DNA of 64,000 nt from Capitulum mitella. Lineage: Eukaryota > Arthropoda > Thecostraca > Pollicipedomorpha > Pollicipedidae. The notes under the pieces are model-generated. The model was not told the origin of the DNA. It searched no databases and worked only from the letters and a program-made list of their open reading frames with translations. Shown here in pieces: positions 52,615 through 63,204 of the stretch. The translations under genes and the position numbers were made by a program. Location of the stretch: positions 45,210,796-45,274,795 of the forward strand of contig CP099839.1 of assembly GCA_030062745.1 (NCBI GenBank), read 5' to 3'. The stretch's first letter is position 1. Every line of letters starts with the position of its first letter.

Positions 52615-54307
52615 GCGAGGAGGCCGACACGGGCGGACAGGAAGCCTGGATGGGGAGTGGCGGAACCTCGGCGGAGGAACTCCGCGGGAGGTCCGCCCAT
52701 CCAGCCCTGCGGCGGTGCATACCGGGCCGCAGGCGTGTCGGATAGGTGGGATCACTAACATCGGTCGGACATGGTACACATGCCATGTATGGTGACGTGA
52801 ATTGTAATATAATAATATAATAAAATTGTATTATAATAAAGAAAAAGACGTGACGAGAATTGACCCTCTGCGACGCGAATGTCGTCCATACTTACCGCCA
52901 ATGTCTGACACGCGGCAAGAAGCTGGCATGGGCGCGCTCAGTAACCCTCCAGTCGCGTCAACCTTCAGTCCTCGGCGCTCCAAATCATGCCTCCGTAGAC
53001 CAGACGTCTGGCGCCGAGTCCACCGCACTGGGGCGCCGCGTTTGTCGACACTTGGCGCTGGTCGATAGCTGCAGACGCCGGGTCCGAGCGGTGCGGTACC
53101 GGGCGCCATAGTTGTCGCTACCAGTCGCGGTACCAGGCGAGGGCCTCCTGCTCTGTCTCCGACAGCAGCCGCGCCTCTTGCAGAGAATTCACAATGAGCT
53201 TGACATCGCCTCGCTCAGAAGCGCCGATTTGGCGTCTGCTGCTGTCTTTGAGATTTCGGTAGCTTTATCTCTTTGTGCCAAGTTTAAAGTCAACAGCTGA
53301 AAGCGGTCTAAAAGGGAAATTGCGGATGGAACCGCTGGTTCCAGAACTTCCGCATTTCCTAATGGAATAAAAATAATAGTAATGTGAAATGGACTATTGA
53401 CGCAACAGAGAGTTCTTGAAATGTTTGATCATTTATACATCACAGATTCGTTTCTTTCCAGTTTGAGAGGAAGTGCTGGCAGACACAGTTCCTGACGTCC
53501 CGCGGATTGCCGAAGACGCGGACAGCGCTCTTGATTCACTAGAGCTTAGCGCCACGCAAACGGCCTCAATTGGTGCTCGGCGCCCCACATTGGCGTCCGT
53601 CGGGGCTCAGTGGCGGCCGGCTAAACTTGCGGACGTCAGTTGGGTTCCAGTTACCGGCTGAACTTGTGGAGCTCAGCAGGATCGTCAGTGAGCCAGTCAG
53701 TCAGTCAGTGGCATATCGCCAGTCAGCAACACAACGCTATGCAATAAAACATCAAGATACAAGCATTATAACGTGACTTCAAAGGAGACATTTTGCAAAC
53801 GATCACACGACTAGGGATGAAACCATCCACTTTCGCAAGAATAATTCCTGCTTTTCTTCAGCAACAGGATTGGCTTATGTTCCTCTTACAATCTTCCACT
53901 AGCCTCTCTACATGGTTTTCCTCTGGCACTGTTTGTCGTGCTGTAATTCACCGAATCCTATCAGTGGAATCAATAGGCAGCGTCCTTCGAGGAAAACTGG
54001 CCGACTCAAACCCCAGCCAAACTTCAAACTCCCCTCAGCCTCCCAGTGATCTTTGCTAACTCAGTCGAACCAATGGCAGATCGAGATATAGTAGCACTGC
54101 TCGACCGAATTCGAAGACGAATTCAGTAGGCTAAAGCTCACAGCAGGCGCTCTTATCTCGTGCCCCGCGGCGCCGGGACGACCTCGGACCGCGACATCCA
54201 CGCGAGGGAAGGCGCACACGAGCCTGCTCCTGCCGTCAGAGCGGCCCGATCGGTCGCGCTGTGCAGGCGCCAACTGACGGCGCCAGTGGACAGCGTCAGC
54301 GGATCAG

Positions 54308-54339
<32 letters not shown>

Positions 54340-54640
54340 GGCCCCGCCCGGCTCCGGCCGCCTTCGAGCATCGATTGTCGGCCCGCTCAGACGGTCCCGG
54401 CGCAGCTCAGCCCTCCGAATCCGTTCACCAGGGCCGCTGATCGACTCCTCCTCTGCATCCCGTAAAGGCAGTCGCCCCGACTCGGCTCAGTCCGACCCCC
54501 GTTCGCCCCTCTGTTTGCCCCTGATCCGCGCGTCTCGACCCGTCACGTCTCCCCCTCGCCCCCCGTCTCGCTCGTTCCGGCTCGTTCCGGCGTCCCGTTC
54601 GGCCCGGCTCGGCCCTCCCGCGCTGTTCGATACGCAGCCG
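52615..54640. other. no gene recognised
   Basis: An A/T-rich patch (ATAATATAATAAAATTG type) at about 52803-52845 separates GC-rich DNA. A GTCAGTGAGCCAGTCAGTCA short repeat lies at about 53685-53712, and (TCTCCGG)n at 54309-54338. No supported exon. Confidence 0.45.
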
Positions 54641-54646
54641 GGCCGG

Positions 54647-54765
54647 CGCGCCCGCTGGCCGACCGGCAGCGGCCCGCTGTTGTAAACTGACTGGGGCGGG
54701 CGCGCCCGCTGGCCGACCAGCAGCGGCCCGCTGTTGTAAACTGACTGGGGCGGGCGCGCCCCCGG
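54647..54765. repeat. 54-bp direct duplication plus partial third copy
   Basis: CGCGCCCGCTGGCCGACC starts at 54647 and again at 54701. Both copies contain CTGTTGTAAACTGACTGGGG and differ at one position by eye. A third copy begins at 54755 and decays at once. Confidence 0.95.
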
Positions 54766-54769
54766 GCCG

Positions 54770-56790
54770 GGCCAAACGCAGCCTTTTACTGGCGCACCCG
54801 CCGGACGTGGCCGCGTCGATCACGCGACGGTGCCGGACCGTCCGACGGCCGCCGTCGCTGCCGAGCGCCGGAAACGGCGCGCGCTTTAGCCGCCGTCGGA
54901 GGGGTCCGACTGCGGCATCAGGGGCGATGCCGTGCGTCGAAATGGCTGCATCGGGCTGACGAAGGGAGCGGGTGCGGTAGGATCGGAGGACTGTCAGGGT
55001 GGTCTCGCCGGGGAAAGTGGAGCACCGTGGACACGGGACGTTCAGGATGTATTTGTTTTTTTTTCCGGGACCGTTTTCGAATCTAGGACCTCCTGACGAA
55101 GACTGGCATGCAGCGAAACGTCTTTCCACAGCACGTTTCAGAGTTTCACTTACGTAAGTAGTGGCAAAGGGAGGTCATTCCAATGGTGACGATATCGTGA
55201 AATGGCGTTGCTCGTGCGCAAGAGCCTTTGTCCACCACTTGCTTCCATGCCCCGGTGCGGACACAGTGAAATACCGGTGACCACCGCGTCCGCGGCCGGA
55301 TGATATTTATCAGCCAGCGTCACAACGTGTCATGTGGGCGACGGCGCAACCACGGCCGAAATGACAGACGACTCGCGAGGTCGGGCGCGACGAATGCCGG
55401 CGCCTTTGCAGACCAGGGGTAGTCATCACCGCAGTATTTCGTACAGTGGCCTCGTTTTTACCGTAATCGCGTGGGAAATCGATGATCGTAAAAAAGATTA
55501 ACCTTCCGAAACTAAATGATAATTTTCGCCTCCCGCAACGACGCTAACGACTGCCAAGGACACGAACGATTTTTGTTCACCATGTTGGGCCGTCCTTAAA
55601 AATAGGTCACGGAACGTTACGCGACACAAGCCCGCATTGATTCGCCGTGGTTTCGTTCGGTGTAAGCCCCTAGGCTCGTTATTTTATTCACAAGAGGAAT
55701 TTCCTTGGAAGGTTTATGCCGACCAATCTCATTAGCAGCAGTCAGATCAATTCTGATGCCTTATGGATGGTCGGCCTGGGCCCATGAGCCTCCGACTCCC
55801 TGCGGCACGCGTCAGATCGCAGTGAACGACAGTTCGGGGGCCGCAACAGAACAGACTTCCTCGAAACACGGCGCTCCCGAGAACAAACAACCCTCGCCGG
55901 CAAAGATTTACGAACAACCACTCGACGAAAGACGGGAGAAGGAGCCCGCCGAGGCCACAGCCGGCACGGTAATGCAAGCAAACGCAGTGTAAAGCGCCGC
56001 CTGCCGACGATACACGACCTGGCACGGTCGCCGCCTGGCCGACGTCCAGAGGGGTGCGGACAGCCGGCGCGGAGACGGACCGCAAATGGCGGCAGAACGG
56101 CGGGCGACGGTCCCGGCCGACCAGGACGCCTGTCCGAGTCAACAAATCGCGCGCCGCAGAGGGGCGGCGTTTTTAGGCCGCCGACGAGCGGCCGGGAAGT
56201 CCGCCTTGCTGTGTGGAAATCGGCGTAATTTTATACAGATTAGGCATGCCACATTAGCCACAGGCACTTCGGCAAAAATAATGGTCCAAACTTTCGGCAT
56301 TTCGCGGCGCGGAATAAGACGCTGTCTCGTATCGTGTTATTCGGCGGCGTTAAAGCTGCAGAACGCAGCAGACGAGAATCTGCATTCGGCGACACGCGAC
56401 GCAGTCCCCTCACCACAACAGCCCGTCATTTCTATCGCCTGCTCCCCCAAACAGCCCCCTCCGAATCGTGACGGGACGGTCCGGCACCGGGTTCGAGCCT
56501 GGCCGCGGCCAGTCTTTGTTCGGCGACACACCTGGTGACCGCGCCAAACCAGGACGGGCCCGCGTCCGACACCGTGCGGCGGACACTAGCCCCGGGGTAG
56601 TCGTCCGGCCACGCCGCCTGATCTATGTGACGGTCGAGGGTCGATAGGGCCGAGAGAAAATGACCGGGGCTGGCGCACCACAAGCGACTGACCTGCGGCC
56701 GCCGGCGCTGTGTCGACTGGCGGCAGGCGTCAGGCCTCTGGTTCAGCGACCGTCCGGGCCCAGCACCGTACTGCCGACGCCGGCACTCGC
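54770..56790. other. no gene recognised
   Basis: GC-rich at both ends. The 234-codon minus-strand frame 54425-55129 spans the 54-bp duplication and has alanine/arginine-rich composition without a domain. Nothing convincing. Confidence 0.45.
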
Positions 56791-56796
56791 ATCAGC

Positions 56797-57235
56797 CCGC
56801 TCCTGAGAACACCGCCACCTGGTCATCGGTCCGCTCCTGAGAACACCGTCACCTGGTCATCGGTCCACTCCTGAAAACACCGTCGCCTGGTCATCGGTCC
56901 GCTCCTGAGGACACGGTCACTCGGTCACCAGTCCGCTCCTGAGAACACCGTCGCCTGGTCACCGGTCCGCTCCTGAGGACACGGTCACTCGGTCACCAGT
57001 CCGCTCCTGAGGACACGGTCACTCGGTCACCGGTCCGCTCCTGAGAACACCGTCACTTGGTCATCGGTCCGCTCCTGAGAACACGGTCACCTGGTCATCG
57101 GTCCGCTCCTGAGAACACCGTCACCTGGTCATCGGTCCGCTCCTGAGAACACGGTCACTCGGTCACCAGTCCGCTCCTGAGGACACGGTCACTCGGTCAC
57201 CGGTCCGCTCCTGAGGACACGGTCACTCGGCCATA
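56797..57235. repeat. 34-bp minisatellite, about 13 copies
   Basis: Unit: GGTCCGCTCCTGAGAACACC then GTCACCTGGTCATC. Two haplotypes of unit alternate: GAGAACACCGTCACCTGGTCATC, and GAGGACACGGTCACTCGGTCACC (four linked differences). Spacing between CCGCTCCTGA starts is 34 bp. Confidence 0.95.
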
Positions 57236-57239
57236 CATC

Positions 57240-57885
57240 GGCCAGGCACAAGCTGCCGGAACCGTTATGGCCGCACCGAGCAACTCCAGCAGAACGTCGG
57301 CGTTAAATGACAGTGGACATCCGGACATCCGCCATTCGCGGCTTCGCCGTTCGCGGGATCGCGTAATTCACGGAGATTCGGGGGCATTAATTTCAAAATC
57401 ACAGGGGGATAGGCCCTGCAAATCTGCAGCGGTAGCTGTTCTTAACGGTTCACAGTGCTTTTTTGCATGTTTCCGGTGACAAAACCGTTCTATCCGGTTA
57501 CGCCGTGCAGTTGTTTGTATGCCTTTACAAATAGCCGGCCACATCCACTAAAAGCGTTATTGTGTGGCCTTTGTCATACAGGCAATGGTACGCAGATAAA
57601 AAGGATGAAAGAGATGTAAAATGTGAGAACCTAAGAACCATACTACTCGCAAGTCAAAATGAGAACACACAATAAAAAATTAGCACCATCGGCTCAACTT
57701 CAAAGACCGCAAGATGTGTTTTAAGGTACGCTTTGACACCGGTAAAGAGGAATATTGCAAACTGTGACGTATGACATGGGTGTTATACTCGGTACAAGTT
57801 TGGTATATAAAACTGCGCCGGCCGAAGGTGCTGATAGCACGGGGCACATGCAATATGTCTGACTGTCTGGTGACGCGACTTACGC
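57240..57885. other. no gene recognised
   Basis: Unique-looking DNA between the 34-bp array and the LINE relic. If the LINE 3' end extends beyond its open frames, its untranslated tail would lie here, but no poly-A or short tandem tail is obvious. Confidence 0.4.
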
Positions 57886-57889
57886 GGTC

Positions 57890-58990
57890 TCACTTATTGT
57901 AAGACAAACTCTTAAACAGATACGCACGCTGCTGCGATCTTAAAATGGTGTGCAGCATGTTGACGTCAGCAACAGCGGCTGGGTCTTTGGCAGTTAGCCA
58001 CGTGAGTGACCGTATCACATCAGATATATGCTGGAATTTGCGTCGACCCGAAATCACGAAAGCGACGAAATTCAAAATCTTCTGAATTTGGCCATCCAGG
58101 ATGCAGATGCGTTTCCGTAGACTGGTAACCAATATCTGATGTTAGACAGCACCAGCGTGTCCATGAGACGAGATAGGAGGTGTAGTGGGAGGACGCTCCT
58201 GGCATGCAGTAGTCCATTGAGTATGCCGTTACACTTTGAAACAACTTTACTGACATGCGGCTCCCATGTAAGACACGAGTCCATGATCACGCCTAGGTTT
58301 CTAGCCTTTGCTGAGGGGGCGAGAGGCTGCTGTAAGAAGGACACTGTGCCTGGATCTGTGATGATGTTGAGGTTACGGCAGCTACTTAACAACATAAGCT
58401 CGGCTTTTGTGGCGTTTACCTTCATGCCGTGTTGAAGGAACCAAGTGCACACGGTGTCCAACACATTCTACAGCGCGGCACTCATTGCAGGCAGCTTATA
58501 CCGTGGGCCAGTGATCACCAGCTGGGTATCATCGACGTATCGAACAATGCATATGCGGAAGCCATTGATCTCATTGGGAACGTGACAAACTAGATCGCTA
58601 GTGACGATGTCAAAGAGCGGCGTCCTAAGGCACGATCCTCGGAACCTGCCAATCTACAGCGCTTTCGGTTCTGAAAGTCTGTCGCCGTCTTTCACACGTT
58701 GCGTGTGGCCTTCCGGATAGCTGGAAAACCATCCTGGAAATATCTGCAGCCGCTGAAGTTTTGCCAGGAGCGCGTCATGGGTCACTGCATTGAAATACTT
58801 GCTAAGATCGAGCAGTGCCAGCAACGATACCTCTGATCGGTCCATACCCTGCAGAATGTGGTCTGTGGTGGTTAAAAGAGCTGTACACGTTGAGTGGTGG
58901 GGCATAAAACCGTGCCGATCGTCACCGAACAAGCTACTCCGCTGCATGTAGTCGGTTACTCGGAGATGCACAATTTTTTTCGACAATTAT
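57890..58990 (-). pseudogene. decayed non-LTR retrotransposon (LINE) reverse transcriptase
   Basis: Minus-strand pieces in order: 58986-58654 with HGFMPHHSTCTALLTTTDHI and LLALLDLSKYFNAVTHDALL (RT fingers/palm); about 58600-58490 with RYVDDTQLVITGP (the catalytic Y-x-D-D box), followed by an in-frame stop; 58464-58072 with MKVNATKAELMLLSS and ARNLGVIMDSCLTWEPHVSK (thumb); and 58070-57890 with VISGRRKFQHISDV and SLTWLTAKD. The order and wording fit CR1/Jockey-type LINEs. At least two frameshifts and one stop break the frame, and the endonuclease half is absent (5' truncation near 59000). Inactive. Confidence 0.85.
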
Positions 58991-58999
58991 GTAGATCAT

Positions 59000-61900
59000 A
59001 TCAGACATTAGGTATGTTACGTTACGTATATTAGATATGTGCTATGATGCCGTCAAAATCAAATCCCCCACGCTTTCCTCACAATGAGAGCTGGCCTGTG
59101 ATTGGCTTAAAATATAGCGTCCCTTTGTACACGCCTACACATTTTGTCCTCCCTATCCTATTGGCTAGGCAATGGCTAGACCCAGTCATAGGCCTGCGAT
59201 CTTTTTTTGCGTCTGTGATTGGCTCGTTGTGGGAAGGTACTGTACTGTACGCTGGACCCAGCAAGACCTGTGTAATGCTGTATTTGTGTATCTGGATCAT
59301 TTTCCAGGAAATATTACTGCATAAATGTGCATGGCAATGCGTTTGCTGGCCTTGTAAACAGTCTGTAGGCAATGGGGGTAACTTCAACAGCAAAAATAGC
59401 ATTTTTTTCCGTTCGGCCTATCCGCAGATTCGTCTTTTTCGCGGGGGAGGTCACTGCATAACCCCCGCGAGAAACGGGGGTGCACGGTATGTTTTGAATG
59501 AAGTATTCTCGTGTCAGTTGCACTGGTACTAAACGCTGTCAGAGCTCCCCTGGATAAATCTGTCCTAGCGGTCATTGGGACTGAATGCAGCAGCATATTA
59601 CAGGTATGAACAAAATCAATGCACTTTTTGACGTCAGCAAAAGCCGGATGCCATGTGGAACTTTACTAGAGTTGGTCTTTTGGATTGGCGAAACTAGACA
59701 TCCACTGTCAAAACAAGTTGTTATGACAGCTGGCGTGCGATGCTGACGATAAATTCCATTACCATACTTTAAATGCGTCGCAAAATGCATATGCTTCTAG
59801 CAGCAAGAAGCTAGCACCTAACACTCAGAAGCCCAACATACGCGGCATTACGGATCTTGAAGATTCGACAAGCTAGATATTCGGCTTTTAGGACTCACGT
59901 GACCGTGGCACGTCGTCCATTACGCTGCCGGCCACGCACGTCGAATACCAAATATTGTAACCGCATCGGATGGCAAGTTATAGTGGAGTCGATGTGCACA
60001 CGTCTCCTCGTCAGAACAATCTTGGCCGTCACGCCTCGCCGAAACAGGCGCAGTGAACTTATTAAGCTGCTAACCGAAGTGAACCACAGGCTTGCGGGTC
60101 GTGGTACGAAAAGTGACATTGTAAAGCTGATGCAGATTTGAGTAGTTGCGAATTTTACACGGGAACCGGTTTCTTGACTTTGAGGAAAGCATCAGGTTTA
60201 CTAATGAGGTCATGATTTTGATACTGATACTAATACGGTACTGACAGCGTGACGAGGCCATGATATTAAAGACAACGTTCTCCTTTCCCAAATGGGTAAC
60301 AGAACTGAAATGGTGCGTGTGTTTCAAGCTATTTCCCGTCCTTCCTCTTCCCCAGTCTCCTCTTCTCCTCTCTTCTCTTCCCTTTCATTCCCTCCTTTCT
60401 CTCCCTTTCCTTCATATACACACGCCGGGCGCACAAGCCACGCCCCGCGGTCACCACTATTTGCAGAGTAAATACCCGGCCCTCCGAAAACACTCCTGTT
60501 CTGGCCGACGACGGCCATTTGGGAGAAGGCATGGCCTCTCACGAAACATTCACAAAGCTGAGGGCGACACATGCGCGTTGCACGAGTAATTCAGAGGTGA
60601 CTGGACGCTGGCGTGCAACTGAGTCAGGTTATTTGGTTACAGGAAGATCGTTGTGCTGCGGACGGATGCACCTGTAGCAAGAGGAGCATCTTTCCTCTGT
60701 GCTTCTCGGACGTCATGGGCGTCCACGGGCAAAATAGGCAGGCTCAGGAGTTCAGGAACGCAAAATCAGGACTGCTTTGAGACGTTCAAGAGCGGGCCTG
60801 TTCTCACCTGAGCTCCTTAAAAGGAACTTTCCGAGCATCACAAAATGTGAGGCATCAAAAGCTATATTCTGACGTCACCTATTGACTGTCACGGATGTTT
60901 TGTTAGCGTTCATTAGTCTGCTCCCGCTCGTGCCTCTTCCGAACTGCCAACATCTGAACACGGTTGAATGCATCACAGGAGAAATTACTGGGATCAAAGT
61001 TTCAAACACCGCAAACACCGTAGGGCCCTGACACGTATGTTATATAGCAAATCAATTCCCCATTACAAGCTACAATTTGACATCTAATTGGAAATTAGCT
61101 ACAATTTGGCTGCAGTTCAAAACACATGTTAAAAACATTCCCCTCAAGGCCTTTCGTTAGTTGTTTTTTTTTCTCTAGACATCATTAAATCGCACTGAAG
61201 TGTTGGATTCCGATTAGGTCTCATCGCCAGCTGCTTTCTGTTTTATGACAAAGGGCCTCACATGCGTTCCCAAGAGATTCTTTCGGGAGATACGGCCCGT
61301 GGTAAAATCCCAAAGAAGATGAGAAGTCCTGTGCTATCGCTTCTTCGCACGCCGTACTTTTTGCATGGCATGGTCTGACTTCCTAGATTTTCATAAATAA
61401 ATTGCTTGGTCTGAAAAATATCTCTGATCACGTTGACAACGTTTTCGACACTCATTTTTCTGAAGAGTCCAAGAATCTCCAAAAATGCAGGTTATTGCAA
61501 GCTGGAGTCTGTGGTCATCTGCCGGTATGACGCAATACAGGCCTGCGCAGTTTAATAAACGCAAAAGGTCAATGACCTGAGTCCGCTCCTGACGTCGCAC
61601 AACAGCTGTACATACGACACAGCTCAACAGTACATAGGGAGCAATAATACGTCGTTTTGAAACTCCGGAAATCTAGAGCTTGAAGACGTAACTGATCTTA
61701 CAAATCGAATTCCAAGGCTAAAGGTTATGACCCAACAGTCTCAAATCAAAACATGTCATAAAGATGCGACATTCCCGTTATGGGTCCCTTGTTCCCATGA
61801 AACTTTTTACGAAGCTCAAATTTTCATGACCAAGGATGTCGCACATCTGAACGGAGTCAAACGTTTAGTTGTTCCCTCCGTTGAATTATGGCTGAATCCA

Positions 61901-62810
61901 GACAACTTGAAAACTGATACGCCAATAGAATGCGTTCTCATTTTTGTCAGTGATGGAAAAGCACGTTTGTCTGATTTTCCAAAGTGAAAAACGTCAAGCT
62001 ATGAGAGGTGCCATGAAGTTGGCTAGGACGGATGGGCGCCGGCTTTCCAGCCGTTGATAGAGTACAGTATGCGGAATATGAGCCCTTCATAAAGCGCCTG
62101 AATACCCTCCAACTTTGCCAGACAATCAGCGTCGATGGGCCGCCGGCGCCCCTGCTTCTGAATTTAAGTGAGATTGGCTTCGCCTGACTATGAACTGCAC
62201 GAAGGCCCACGACGAATGCCTCTCTAACTGGTTGGCCATCGCTATGATCCAAATTTAGCTATCACATTTGATAAGGCTGAAAGGAGTCTGGAGGCAGGAA
62301 AAAATGTGGGTGTTTTTGGAAACTTCAAATCAGACGGAAAATTCACAGTCATGACGCGTTCGCTGTTGACTATGGACACGTTTCAGTCAAGCCGTCAGAG
62401 TGATGGTGGCATGGTCGTGGATACCTAATTAGGGTTAACGAGGCCAAAACAACTTTGAGGAAAACTTTTTCATGAACACTGGACAGGCACGTAGTCAAGG
62501 GGACCAAGGCCCACGCCCCCCCCCCCGACCCCCAGCCAGGCGTTCTGTACTAGGTGTTTAGCGATTTCGCAGGAATACGGAATAGTGACCATATATATGC
62601 TACACAAGAAAACTTGTTTATCTTGTGTAACAACATGTGCAACAACATATTTAACTTGTGTAACAACATGCGTATTAAACATGAGGTTAATGCGCAGAAT
62701 TGGTGCTTTTTCCTTTTTCTGTCATGTACCAGTGGCATATGAAGAAATTTGACATATGCCCCCACCCGCGAGGGAAATCCTGAGAACGTGCCTGACACTG
62801 GCGGGTTCAT
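59000..62810. other. no gene recognised
   Basis: Contains a G/C hairpin (TCGCGGGGG at 59439-59447, CCCCCGCGA at 59462-59470) like the repeat tails elsewhere, a polypyrimidine tract at 60335-60415, the IR1 site at 61566, and TGACGTCA at 59629-59636 and 60870-60877. The 162-codon plus frame 59044-59532 runs through the hairpin and has no domain. Confidence 0.45.
61566..61578. promoter_or_regulatory. perfect IR1 palindrome AGGTCAATGACCT (EcR/USP-type site)
   Basis: Identical 13-mer to the one at 1420-1432, in different flanking sequence. Exact match to the ideal IR1 ecdysone-receptor element; function unknown. Confidence 0.45.
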
Positions 62811-62817
62811 GTCAAAA

Positions 62818-63084
62818 TTATCCAAGACGGGTCACCTCTCTTTCTACCCTTTGGGCTGCTTCGGCGGCGACGTTTTCTAGTGCTCCTTCGACCAGTCTGG
62901 TCGTTACGGAGTTACAGGACCTGAACAACATTTTGGTGGCAACATCGTCCAATCCAAGAGCAACAGATACGCGATGTGCCGATAGATGGCACTCGGGGCG
63001 GCCAATTCGCACTCGCTGAAGCACAGGCCAGCGCTGGCGAAGGGCTTCGACTTGTTCACAGTCTCTCTCCACGTCGCACAGAGT
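62818..63084 (-). other. weak candidate terminal exon
   Basis: After a fair acceptor (CACATCCCAGCAG, AG at 63086-63085) an 89-codon frame runs to a stop: TLCDVERDCEQVEALRQRWP, then RVRIGRPECHLSAHRVSVAL and LVEGALENVAAEAAQRVERE. It would be mostly helical. I recognise no family, and the opposite strand is also open over much of it, so this may be a transposon fragment or chance. Confidence 0.2.
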
Positions 63085-63204
63085 CTGCTGGGATGTGCGT
63101 AAGTGAGACGCAAAATGTGTTTACCGCTCGTTAGAGTGGTTGCGCCACCAGCCGTTTAGCAGCAGCCGTGGGGCATCACAAGCCGTAAGTATCACAAGGC
63201 CAGT

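Noticed and set aside
52104..52786. ~200-codon minus-strand frames with repeated RLRVDLPPPGRPP
   Set aside because: Translation of the 19/20-bp minisatellite.
54425..55129. 234-codon minus-strand frame
   Set aside because: Alanine/arginine/glycine-rich, crosses the 54-bp duplication, competing frames are open too, and no domain is recognised.
56797..57235. CRISPR-like look of a regular 34-bp repeat
   Set aside because: Units are contiguous with no unique spacers, and the genome is eukaryotic. The same applies to 63205-64000.
59044..59532. 162-codon plus-strand frame
   Set aside because: Runs through a G/C hairpin and repeated ATTGG boxes. Tryptophan/cysteine-rich but no domain; the opposite strand is also open.
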